This document shows positions 52,776-60,442 of a stretch of DNA of 64,000 nt, one piece after another. Source of the DNA: an uncultured Clostridia bacterium (GTDB lineage: Bacteria; Bacillota; Clostridia; Christensenellales; Borkfalkiaceae). The stretch is from the NCBI GenBank assembly GCA_944327625.1, contig CALVHL010000002.1, positions 1-64,000 on the forward strand. The letters are read 5' to 3'. Positions within the stretch are counted from its first letter, which is position 1, and every line of letters starts with the position of its first letter. The notes under the pieces were generated by a model. It was given only the letters and a program-made list of their open reading frames with translations, searched no databases and was not told the origin of the DNA. The position numbers and the translations under genes were made by a program.

Positions 52776-53200
52776 AGGCATATCTGTTGTCGGCGTTCGG
52801 CGTCATATTTCTCGCCGTAATCACAAGCTATATCGTGCCGGAGGGCAAACTAAAAAAGACGATAAATTTCGTATTGCGCGTCGTCTGCATAACCGTGCTG
52901 CTCTCGCCCGTCGGCAACCTCATCTCGCTTGACGGCGCGACGGACGGCGAGGCGTTCGATTACGACTATATCTGCTCGGTATATTCCGCCAATCAGAGCC
53001 TGCTGCTTCAAAATAAGCTTTCGGACGAGCTGGGCATCGACTGTGACTGCGTGGTTGCGGTAATATTCGAGGACGACAGCATAAAGGAGAACGGCGTTAC
53101 GGTCTACGGAATAAAAGATGCGGACGAGCGCAAGATTATTGTGGAATATTTGAAGGAGCTGGGCTATATAAATATAAATGTAAATGAAGAAAGTCGCTGA
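52772..53200 (+). CDS. spoIIIAF: Stage III sporulation protein AF
   Basis: A 142-residue protein with two N-terminal membrane helices (about 1-20 and 33-52) and a small soluble alpha/beta domain ending KIIVEYLKELGYININV, the ring-building-motif fold of SpoIIIAF. It overlaps spoIIIAE by 4 bases and spoIIIAG by 17 bases. Part of the mother-cell side of the channel. Somewhat short for the family. Confidence 0.88.
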   Translation: MKAYLLSAFGVIFLAVITSYIVPEGKLKKTINFVLRVVCITVLLSPVGNLISLDGATDGEAFDYDYICSVYSANQSLLLQNKLSDELGIDCDCVVAVIFEDDSIKENGVTVYGIKDADERKIIVEYLKELGYININVNEESR

Positions 53201-53537
53201 ATACCTCAAAGGCAATAAAAACATTATAATAATCGCGGCGCTCATACTTATTTTGATACTTGCCGTCGCGCTCCTCAACGCTGGAGGCGGCGACGAGAGC
53301 GCTTCGGGCGACGGGCTGAGAAGTCAGGAGGAGCTAAAACTCATGAAGATTCTCAGCGAGATAGACGGAGTGGGCGAGGCGGAGGTCATGATTACCTCGG
53401 ACGACGGGAGTGTCGTTGGGGTAGTCATAGTCTGCGAGGGCGCGAATAATATAATGGTTAAAAGCAATGTCCTGAACGTCGTTTCAACGGCATTGAATGT
53501 AGATAAGAATAATATAGCTGTATATGCTATGAATTAA
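53184..53537 (+). CDS. spoIIIAG: Stage III sporulation protein AG, short form
   Basis: A 117-residue protein with one membrane helix (about 13-32) and one ring-building-motif domain: LKLMKILSEIDGVGEAEVMIT, then VVGVVIVCEGANN and VVSTALNVDKNNIAVY. In Bacillus (229 aa) the SpoIIIAG domain carries a large insertion after the strand matching EVMIT, which builds the beta-triangle collar of the 30-subunit ring. Here only a few residues (SDDGS) remain at that point. The core ring fold appears intact but the collar is missing. Confidence 0.87.
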   Translation: MKKVAEYLKGNKNIIIIAALILILILAVALLNAGGGDESASGDGLRSQEELKLMKILSEIDGVGEAEVMITSDDGSVVGVVIVCEGANNIMVKSNVLNVVSTALNVDKNNIAVYAMN

Positions 53538-53552
53538 AGGAGATTTTAAACT

Positions 53553-54038
53553 ATGACCAAGACCAAGAAGATCATTATCATGTCGTCGCTGGTGCTGTTG
53601 CTCGCGCTCACCGCCGTGCTCAACGTGCTGCTCGTCAACAACAACGCCGAAGCGCAGGCGGACGCCATTACGACGGCAAACTACTTCACTACGTACCGCT
53701 CCGAGCGCACCTCCAAAAGAAGCGAGGAACTTCTGCAACTCGACAGCATCATAGAACTCTATGACGAGACGAGCGAGAAGTACGCCGAGGCGGTCGACCT
53801 CAAAATGAAGATAGTCAGCATTATGGAAAACGAGCTCGTCATCGAGACGATGATAAAATCGCTCGGCTTCTCGGATGCGGTTGTTTCTATCGGCATGGAC
53901 TCTGACAACGTCAACGTATTCATTGACAACGACGAACTTGACGCGACGACGGCGCTTTCGGTCTATAACCTGCTCCGCAACGAGCTCAGCGTACCCGATC
54001 CCAACATAATTATAATGCCTGTTTATACTCAAATTTAA
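53553..54038 (+). CDS. spoIIIAH: Stage III sporulation protein AH
   Basis: A 161-residue protein with one N-terminal membrane helix (about 8-27), a helical stretch, and a C-terminal ring-building-motif domain (LVIETMIKSLGFSDAVVSIGMD...VNVFIDNDELDA). In Bacillus it crosses the intermembrane space and binds forespore SpoIIQ. AAAGGAG precedes the start. Last gene of the spoIIIA operon. Confidence 0.9.
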   Translation: MTKTKKIIIMSSLVLLLALTAVLNVLLVNNNAEAQADAITTANYFTTYRSERTSKRSEELLQLDSIIELYDETSEKYAEAVDLKMKIVSIMENELVIETMIKSLGFSDAVVSIGMDSDNVNVFIDNDELDATTALSVYNLLRNELSVPDPNIIIMPVYTQI

Positions 54039-54045
54039 AAAAAAC

Positions 54046-54074
54046 TTGCAAATTCACAATATATGTGTTATACT
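54046..54074 (+). promoter_or_regulatory. Promoter of the asp23-like gene
   Basis: TTGCAA (54046-54051), 17 bases, TATACT (54069-54074), directly after spoIIIAH. AAAGGAG follows before the ATG at 54110. This gives vegetative expression independent of the sporulation operon. Confidence 0.75.
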
Positions 54075-54109
54075 AAATACAGACAACGAGTTTGTAAAGG
54101 AGTAAATAT

Positions 54110-54445
54110 ATGGCACATATAAGGCGTGATCCTGATTCTACTCAGAAAGGTAAAGTTTCGTATAATTCGGGCATCGTAAGCGGCATTGTCGCCTTAGCTA
54201 TATCCGAGGTGGAGGGCGTAAGCCTTCTGCCTGCAAAAAACAAGAGCATCAGGCTTAGCTTCGACAAGGACGGAATTGTCGCCGACATCAGCGTAAAAGT
54301 TGACTATGGCTACAACGTACCTTCGCTGGCGTTCAGGATTCAGCAGTCGATCAAACACAACGTCGAATCCATGACCAACTATAAAGTAGCTAAGATCGAT
54401 GTTCACATTCAGGACGTCGATTTCCCTGAAAATGCGGTTATCTGA
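54110..54445 (+). CDS. Asp23/Gls24-family envelope stress protein
   Basis: A 111-residue Asp23/Gls24-domain protein (YqhY type): YNSGIVSGIVALAISEVEGV, DISVKVDYGYNVPSLAFRIQQSIKHNVESM and VAKIDVHIQDV. The YqhY type is commonly found just upstream of nusB in Firmicutes, as here, and has been linked to control of fatty-acid synthesis in Bacillus. It has its own promoter and terminator. Confidence 0.92.
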   Translation: MAHIRRDPDSTQKGKVSYNSGIVSGIVALAISEVEGVSLLPAKNKSIRLSFDKDGIVADISVKVDYGYNVPSLAFRIQQSIKHNVESMTNYKVAKIDVHIQDVDFPENAVI

Positions 54446-54460
54446 TTTAATAAAAATTCT

Positions 54461-54496
54461 TATTCCCTTAATCGTTATTTAAGGGAATATTTCTAT
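54461..54496 (+). terminator. Terminator after the asp23-like gene
   Basis: TATTCCCTTAA and TTAAGGGAATA pair around a short loop, followed by TTTCTATTT. nusB begins about 15 bases later, so some read-through is possible. Confidence 0.7.
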
Positions 54497-54510
54497 TTAA
54501 GGCAATTGAT

Positions 54511-54906
54511 ATGAGAACTACGGCAAGAGAGACAATTTTCAAGGTTTTATTTTCAAGGCAATTTTCCGACAGCGACGGCAGCGAACTTAAAAACGCGCTC
54601 TGCAAGGCGGAAAAACACACCGAGGAAGACATAGCTTACTGCGACAGAATACTTGCGCTAATCGACGAACACAGGGAAGAATTTTCCAAGGCGATAGACA
54701 CCCATTCCTACGCATTCCCCGAAAAGAGGATTTATCCCGCAGACAGAAGCATACTCTTAATAGCGCTCGCCGAGATACTGTATTGCGACGACATTCCCGA
54801 CAAGGTTTCGATAAACGAGGCGGCGAATATCGCCTCCAAATATTCCTCCGAGAGGAGCGCGTCCTACATATCAGGCATATTGTCGTCCGTCGTAGGAGGT
54901 AAATAA
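54511..54906 (+). CDS. nusB: Transcription antitermination factor NusB
   Basis: A 131-residue helical RNA-binding factor that joins the rRNA antitermination complex with NusE(S10). Family stretches: REKIFKVLF-like start TARETIFKVLFSRQF, ILLIALAEILYCDDIPDKVSINEAANIASKYSS-type core, and the end SYISGILSSVV. folD follows after two bases. Normal length. Confidence 0.92.
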   Translation: MRTTARETIFKVLFSRQFSDSDGSELKNALCKAEKHTEEDIAYCDRILALIDEHREEFSKAIDTHSYAFPEKRIYPADRSILLIALAEILYCDDIPDKVSINEAANIASKYSSERSASYISGILSSVVGGK

Positions 54907-54908
54907 TC

Positions 54909-55754
54909 ATGTATAAACTCATAGACGGAAAGGCACATTCCGCAAGGATAAGGGGCGAGATAAAGGCCCGCGTCGAGCAGTACAAAAAAGCCCGCGGCAG
55001 CGATATAGGGCTTGCCGTCGTGCTCGTGGGGAGCGATCCCGCTTCGCAGGTCTATGTAAGAAACAAGATAAGGGCATGCGAGGAGTGCGGAATTAAGTCG
55101 TTTGCCAATTACCTGCCCGAAACGGCGCGGCAGAAGGACGTGGAGGAGCTTGTAAAGAGCCTTGCCGAGGACGAGAACATTCACGGCATACTCGTTCAGC
55201 TTCCGCTGCCCGCCCACCTCGACGAAAAGGCGATACTTGACCTCATACCCGTCGAAAAGGACGTCGACGGCTTCTGTGAGGAGAATATAGGCAGGCTTTG
55301 CATGAACCGCGATTGCCTCGTCGCCTGCACGCCCAACGGCGTTATGCAGATGCTTAAAGCCGAGGGAACAGAAATCAAGGGCAAAAACGCCGTAGTAATA
55401 GGCCGCTCCAACATAGTCGGCAAACCCATGGCTATGCTGCTTCTCAATGCCGACGCGACGGTGACCGTCTGCCACAGCAAGACGGCAAACCTCAAAGAAA
55501 TATGCCGCAACGCCGACATTCTGGTCGCGGCTATCGGCAGGGCAAAGTTCGTCACGGCGGACATGGTCAAGGACGGCGCGGTAGTCGTGGACGTCGGCAT
55601 AAACCGCAACAGCGACGGTAAGCTCTGCGGCGACGTCGACTTCGACGCGGTCAGGGACAAGTGTTCTTACATTACGCCCGTTCCCGGCGGCGTAGGACCT
55701 ATGACCATAACGATGTTACTTTATAATACCGTCTGCGCTGCGGAAAGGAGCTGA
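54909..55754 (+). CDS. folD: Bifunctional methylene-THF dehydrogenase/cyclohydrolase FolD
   Basis: One-carbon metabolism enzyme, 281 residues, NADP-dependent dehydrogenase plus cyclohydrolase. Typical parts: VLVGSDPASQVYVRNK (with the catalytic Lys), VQLPLPAHLDEKAIL, VEKDVDGFCEENIGRL, VVIGRSNIVGKPMA and the ending PVPGGVGPMTITMLLYNT. AGGAGG upstream of the ATG lies at the end of nusB. The exonuclease VII genes often found between folD and ispA are absent. Confidence 0.96.
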   Translation: MYKLIDGKAHSARIRGEIKARVEQYKKARGSDIGLAVVLVGSDPASQVYVRNKIRACEECGIKSFANYLPETARQKDVEELVKSLAEDENIHGILVQLPLPAHLDEKAILDLIPVEKDVDGFCEENIGRLCMNRDCLVACTPNGVMQMLKAEGTEIKGKNAVVIGRSNIVGKPMAMLLLNADATVTVCHSKTANLKEICRNADILVAAIGRAKFVTADMVKDGAVVVDVGINRNSDGKLCGDVDFDAVRDKCSYITPVPGGVGPMTITMLLYNTVCAAERS

Positions 55755-55759
55755 AATTC

Positions 55760-56641
55760 TTGACAGCCGATTTTGATGAGAAATACGCTGAATATCAGCA
55801 GTATTTCAACGACAGATTAAAGGAATATTGCGACGAAATTTCCACCGTGCCCGAAGTTCTGGGCGAGAGCATGAAGTACAGCCTCATGCTCGGCGGAAAG
55901 CGCATCCGCCCCGTGATTATGTACGCGGTGGGCGAGGCGCTGGGCGTGGAGAGGGAAAAGATTACCCCTTACGCCGTCGCAATGGAGTTCATTCATACCT
56001 ATTCGCTCATTCACGACGACCTGCCCGAAATGGATAACGACGATTTCAGGCGCGGAAAGCCCTCCAATCACAAGGTCTACGGCGCGGGCAACGCCGTGCT
56101 TGCGGGCGACGGGCTGCTAAATACCGCCTATTCGATACTTTTCGGCGAGTGTTTCAAGGGCAGCGAGAACATCTCCGCCGCAAAGATTGTCTGCGATTCT
56201 GCGGGCATTTACGGAATGATAGCTGGGCAGTCGGCAGATCTGCTGCACGAGGGCGACGAAGTGCCCGACGAGGACGTGCTCGGCTATATATACGAAAACA
56301 AGACGGGCAAACTTATTATAGCCTCCGCAACCGTGCCCTCGGTGCTCGCGGGCGGCAGAAATTATACCGAACTTAAAGAATACGGCAGAAGATTGGGGCT
56401 ATTGTTCCAGCTTACCGACGACATTCTCGACGTTTGCGGCAGTTTTGAAGACCTGGGCAAGAGCATCGGCAAGGATAAGACCGAAGGCAAACTTACCGCA
56501 GTCAGCCTGTACGGACTGGACGCGAGCAAGGTGAGGGTAGATCTCATCGGCGACGATTGCTATAAAATACTCGACGGGCTGGATTGCCAGGCGTCATTCC
56601 TGTACGGACTTGTCGATTTCGTCAAGTCAAGATTGAGGTAA
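55760..56641 (+). CDS. ispA: Polyprenyl (farnesyl) diphosphate synthase
   Basis: Short-chain isoprenyl diphosphate synthase, 293 residues. The first Asp-rich motif is DDLPEMDNDDFRRGKP and the second is LTDDILDV. GGKRIRPVIMYAVGEAL carries the IPP-binding residues. Expected product farnesyl diphosphate, feeding undecaprenyl phosphate and quinones. The start is TTG with AAAGGAG at about 55744-55750. It lies between folD and dxs, so precursor and product steps of the isoprenoid route are linked. Confidence 0.93.
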   Translation: MTADFDEKYAEYQQYFNDRLKEYCDEISTVPEVLGESMKYSLMLGGKRIRPVIMYAVGEALGVEREKITPYAVAMEFIHTYSLIHDDLPEMDNDDFRRGKPSNHKVYGAGNAVLAGDGLLNTAYSILFGECFKGSENISAAKIVCDSAGIYGMIAGQSADLLHEGDEVPDEDVLGYIYENKTGKLIIASATVPSVLAGGRNYTELKEYGRRLGLLFQLTDDILDVCGSFEDLGKSIGKDKTEGKLTAVSLYGLDASKVRVDLIGDDCYKILDGLDCQASFLYGLVDFVKSRLR

Positions 56642-56650
56642 TTTTTACAG

Positions 56651-58372
56651 ATGCTCGAACACGAAATTCCCGAAAACATAAAATCTCTTTCGATGGACGA
56701 GCTTACCGCGCTCTGCGATACGCTCAGAGACAGAATAATTCAGACGGTGACAGACAACGGCGGACACCTTTCCTCCAATCTGGGGGTAGTAGAACTGACC
56801 GTCGCGCTTCACTATGTATTCGATTTCCCCGCCGACAAACTCATCTTCGACGTCGGACACCAGTGCTATGCCCATAAACTTCTTTCGGGGCGAGCCGACA
56901 GGTTTGACACAATAAGGAAGAAGGGCGGACTTTCGGGATTTCCCAAGCGGGAGGAGAGCGACTTCGACTGTTACAATACGGGACACGCGGGCACGTCGGT
57001 CTCTGCGGCGCTCGGCATAGCCAAGGCGCGCGACATTATGGGCGAAAATTTCAACGTAATTGCGCTCATCGGCGACGGTTCGTTCAATAACGGGCTGGTT
57101 TACGAGGCGTTCAACAGCCTCCGCCCGCTGAATACCAATATTCTCGTCATACTCAACGACAACGGAATGTCCATTTCGCCGACGGTGGGAAGTATGCACG
57201 AATACCTCGAATTGTTGAGCCAAGACAGCCATCACAGAGAAAAGGTGCAGAAACACGCGACTATATTCGAGCGCTTCGGCTTTTCCTACGACGGCGTGTA
57301 TGACGGCAACGACCTCGGCTGCATGATAGAAAAGCTGCGCGAGGTCAAGGAAAAGCTCAGAACACAGTCTATTATACTGCATATCTGCACCAAGAAGGGC
57401 AAGGGGTATTCCTTCTGCGAGGAAAACCCGCAGAAGACGCACGGCGTGGCTTCGGCAACGAGCAAGCCGACGACGGAATATTCCCAGATACTCGGCAAGA
57501 CGCTTACAAAACTTGCAGAAAAGGACAAGCGTATTTTTGCCGTGACCGCGGCAATGACGCCCAGCCTCGGGCTTGAAGAATTTTTCAGCCGCTTCCCCGA
57601 CAGGTCGATCGACGTGGGTATATGCGAGGAACACGCGACCATTCTCTGTGCCGCGCTCGCAACGCAGGGCATTAAGCCCTATTACGCCGTCTATTCGACC
57701 TTCTTGCAGCGCTCCTACGACGAAATAATCGTCGATATTTGCAGCCAGAACCTGCCCGTGACCTTGTGCATAGACAGGGCGGGCATTTCGGGCGCGGACG
57801 GCGAAACGCATCAGGGAGTATTCGATCTGTCCTTTTTAAGCTGCATACCCAACCTGACGATAGGCGTTCCAAAGGACTGCGGCGAATTCAGAAGAATGTT
57901 GGAGATGAGCGCAGATTTCAGCGGACCGCTCGTCATACGCTACCCGAAGGACTGCAAAAACAGCTTCCCCACGACTGACGAGCCGATTGAGGCGGGTTGC
58001 TGGGAGATACTGCACCACGGCAGCGGCAACGTCGCAATACTTGCCTGCGGCGAAAGGGCGCTGACCATAGCTAATAAGGCGATAGAGCTCTCGGGCGAGG
58101 ACGTTACGCTCGTCAACGCGCGGTTTGTCAAACCGCTCGACGGGCTTCTTTTAGATACCATGAGCGAATATAAGGTCGTCACGATCGAGGACAATATGCT
58201 GATAGGCGGCTTCGGCGCGCTCATTGCGCAATATTTCACGGACAGCGAAGTAAGCGTCAAGTGCTTCGGCTACCGCGACAGTTTTATCGCGCACGGTCCC
58301 GTCGACGAGCTGATGGAGGAATACGGTCTGTCCGCAGAGGAAATAGCCGAATATCTCAGATATGAGAATTGA
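56651..58372 (+). CDS. dxs: 1-deoxy-D-xylulose-5-phosphate synthase
   Basis: First enzyme of the MEP isoprenoid pathway, thiamine-diphosphate dependent, 573 residues (shorter than the usual 620 or so). HLSSNLGVVELTVALHYVFD, DVGHQCYAHKLLSGR, GDGSFNNGLVYEAFN (ThDP site), ICEEHATILCAALA and the C-terminal transketolase domain are all present. The shortening seems to lie in the region between the first and second domains. It overlaps tlyA by 11 bases. IspH, the last enzyme of the pathway, is also encoded in the window. Confidence 0.94.
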   Translation: MLEHEIPENIKSLSMDELTALCDTLRDRIIQTVTDNGGHLSSNLGVVELTVALHYVFDFPADKLIFDVGHQCYAHKLLSGRADRFDTIRKKGGLSGFPKREESDFDCYNTGHAGTSVSAALGIAKARDIMGENFNVIALIGDGSFNNGLVYEAFNSLRPLNTNILVILNDNGMSISPTVGSMHEYLELLSQDSHHREKVQKHATIFERFGFSYDGVYDGNDLGCMIEKLREVKEKLRTQSIILHICTKKGKGYSFCEENPQKTHGVASATSKPTTEYSQILGKTLTKLAEKDKRIFAVTAAMTPSLGLEEFFSRFPDRSIDVGICEEHATILCAALATQGIKPYYAVYSTFLQRSYDEIIVDICSQNLPVTLCIDRAGISGADGETHQGVFDLSFLSCIPNLTIGVPKDCGEFRRMLEMSADFSGPLVIRYPKDCKNSFPTTDEPIEAGCWEILHHGSGNVAILACGERALTIANKAIELSGEDVTLVNARFVKPLDGLLLDTMSEYKVVTIEDNMLIGGFGALIAQYFTDSEVSVKCFGYRDSFIAHGPVDELMEEYGLSAEEIAEYLRYEN

Positions 58373-59117
58373 CAAATACCTGTCCGAAAAGTACGCCTCG
58401 CGTACGAGGGCGGCGGTCGCAATATCTAAGGGGCTGGTACTCGTCAACGGCAGGGCGGTAAGTCCGTCCTACGAGGTCAAAGACGGCGACGACATAACCT
58501 TTGCCGAGAGCGATTTCTTCGTGTCGCGCGGCGGCAATAAGCTTGAAAAAGCCATTGAAGATTTTGCCTTCGACGCGCAGGGCAAGATATTTGCCGACAT
58601 AGGCGCGAGCAACGGCGGCTTCACAGACTGCCTTTTCAGGCACGGCGCGAAAAAGGTCTATTGCATTGACGTGGGCGAAAGCCAGCTCGACAAGAGCCTG
58701 CTTGAAAAAAACGTCGTGGTCATCGACAACTTCAACGCCCGCAACCTCAAAAGAGAACTGTTTGGCGACAGGCTCGACGGCGTTGTAATAGACGTAAGCT
58801 TCATCTCGCTTACATACATTCTCGGCGCGGTTGCGTCCGTTTTGGACGACGGCGCGACGGTCATCGCGCTCATCAAGCCGCAATTTGAATGTGACGGCAG
58901 GAGCGTAGGCAAGAACGGAATTGTCAAGGGCGCGGACAAGCACAGGGCTATAATAGACAAGATTTATAACTTCTGCCTGTCGGTCGGGCTGAGCGTAAGA
59001 GCGCTTACGACCGCACCCGTCATAAAAGGCAAAAATATAGAATATCTCATACTGCTCGAAAAGGGCGGCATGAATACAGTACCCATAAATCAACTAATAA
59101 AGTACGCAAAATTATAA
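58362..59117 (+). CDS. tlyA: TlyA-family rRNA 2'-O-methyltransferase
   Basis: A 251-residue protein with an N-terminal S4 RNA-binding domain (RIDKYLSEKYASRTRAAVAISKGLV) and an FtsJ-like methyltransferase domain (FADIGASNGGFTDCLFRHGA, VVIDVSFISLTYIL, LIKPQFE). Related proteins 2'-O-methylate 16S/23S rRNA and are sometimes named hemolysin A. The start lies inside dxs, and the stop lies inside a long terminator hairpin. Its place between dxs and nadK is the standard Firmicute order. Confidence 0.93.
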   Translation: MRIDKYLSEKYASRTRAAVAISKGLVLVNGRAVSPSYEVKDGDDITFAESDFFVSRGGNKLEKAIEDFAFDAQGKIFADIGASNGGFTDCLFRHGAKKVYCIDVGESQLDKSLLEKNVVVIDNFNARNLKRELFGDRLDGVVIDVSFISLTYILGAVASVLDDGATVIALIKPQFECDGRSVGKNGIVKGADKHRAIIDKIYNFCLSVGLSVRALTTAPVIKGKNIEYLILLEKGGMNTVPINQLIKYAKL

Positions 59118-59136
59118 AAATTTTGCGTACTTTATT
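59096..59136 (+). terminator. 18-bp perfect hairpin at the end of tlyA
   Basis: Arms 59096-59113 and 59119-59136 are exact complements with a 5-base loop. The left arm is inside the tlyA coding end, and the right arm reaches the -35 box of the nadK promoter. The T-run is short, so termination may be partial. Confidence 0.75.
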
Positions 59137-59163
59137 GCATATTTGCATATAAGGTGTTATAAT
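59135..59163 (+). promoter_or_regulatory. Promoter of nadK, near-leaderless
   Basis: TTGCAT (59135-59140), 17 bases, TATAAT (59158-59163). The expected start (about 59170) is three bases before the nadK ATG. There is no Shine-Dalgarno. Confidence 0.7.
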
Positions 59164-59172
59164 TATACATAT

Positions 59173-59985
59173 ATGATAGTAGGTGTGTATTTTAACGTCC
59201 GCTTCAAAGCCGACTATGTCAGGTATCTCGAAAAGATAGAGGACGTACTCAAAAGCAACAAAATCGAATGTCTTCTCGTCAACGGTCCGTCGGACATTGG
59301 CGGGATAGACATACTCATGGTGCTCGGCGGCGACGGAACTATTCTGTCCATTGCCGACGCCTGCGCCGAAAAGCACGTCAAGATAATCGGCATAAATTAC
59401 GGACACATGGGCTTCCTCGCCGATTTCGAGCCGGCGCAGTTCGATTACGCGCTCAAACTCATCTGTCAGGGCAATTACGTGACGGAAAAGAGGAGCATGA
59501 TTGAAATACTGCTCTGCGGCAAGACCTATTACGCGCTCAACGACCTCGTCATTCAGCGCTGTACATCGGGAAGCGGGTTCAGCAATACCGTCAATCTGCG
59601 CGCCGAAATAGACGGCTCGACGGTCGACAACTATTCGTCCGACGGGCTGATAATAAGCACCCCGACGGGTTCGACGGCGTATTCGCTCGCGGCGGGCGGT
59701 TCCGTTCTGACGCCCGACCTCAACGCGCTCATAATGACGCCGATATGCGCCCATTCGCTTCATTCGCGCCCTATCGTATTCAGCGACAAATCCATTCTCC
59801 GCATATACCGCATAGACGGCAAGAATGTTCTCAATATCGTCGTGGACGGCAAGGCGGTGGAGACAGTCACGCAATTCACCTCTATAACCGTCAGAAAATC
59901 TGAAAGATATGTCGAGTTCATAACTTCGACTAAAAATAATTTCTTTGACAAACTTTTAATCAAATTAAACATCTGGAGTAAATAA
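59173..59985 (+). CDS. nadK: NAD kinase
   Basis: Phosphorylates NAD to NADP, 270 residues. GGDGTIL is the ATP/NAD site, with NYGHMGFLADF, ALNDLVIQR and SSDGLIISTPTGSTAYSLAAGG following. The ATG before IVGVYFNVRFK is chosen. Ten extra in-frame codons upstream would overlap the promoter -10 box. The end is followed immediately by argR. Confidence 0.94.
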   Translation: MIVGVYFNVRFKADYVRYLEKIEDVLKSNKIECLLVNGPSDIGGIDILMVLGGDGTILSIADACAEKHVKIIGINYGHMGFLADFEPAQFDYALKLICQGNYVTEKRSMIEILLCGKTYYALNDLVIQRCTSGSGFSNTVNLRAEIDGSTVDNYSSDGLIISTPTGSTAYSLAAGGSVLTPDLNALIMTPICAHSLHSRPIVFSDKSILRIYRIDGKNVLNIVVDGKAVETVTQFTSITVRKSERYVEFITSTKNNFFDKLLIKLNIWSK

Positions 59986-60438
59986 ATGCACAGGAACGCA
60001 AGACAGGCTGCCATTTTGGAACTTATTTCGCAAAAGGACATAGAGACACAGGAGGAGCTCTGCAACGAGCTCAACAGGCTCAACTTCAACGTCACGCAGG
60101 CAACTATTTCGAGGGATATTAAGGATCTCAAACTTTACAAGGTTGCAGGCACGACCAAGAAGTATAAATATGCCTACATAGAGGGCGAGGGCGACGCGGT
60201 AAACAACAAGATGCACAACCTTTTCAGGGAGTGCGTGCAGAGCATAAACTATGCCAATAACCTCATAATCATCAAGACGATGAGGGGCAACGGCTCTACC
60301 GCGGGCGCGTTCATAGATTCGCTGCAACTCAAACCCGTGATAGGCACGGTTGCGGGCGACGATACGGTACTCATTGTTGTAGACAGCAACGACAATACGC
60401 CTGAAATAGTCGCTAAACTCAATGAATATATAAAATAA
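59986..60438 (+). CDS. argR: Arginine repressor ArgR
   Basis: A 150-residue transcription regulator. The N-terminal winged helix (AAILELISQKDIETQEELCNEL, NVTQATISRDIKDL) binds DNA. The C-terminal domain, with GNGSTAGAFIDSL and GTVAGDDTVLIV, binds arginine and forms hexamers. GGAG precedes the ATG, which directly follows the nadK stop. No arginine genes are nearby. The argR-recN order is standard in Firmicutes. Confidence 0.95.
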   Translation: MHRNARQAAILELISQKDIETQEELCNELNRLNFNVTQATISRDIKDLKLYKVAGTTKKYKYAYIEGEGDAVNNKMHNLFRECVQSINYANNLIIIKTMRGNGSTAGAFIDSLQLKPVIGTVAGDDTVLIVVDSNDNTPEIVAKLNEYIK

Positions 60439-60442
60439 TCTC

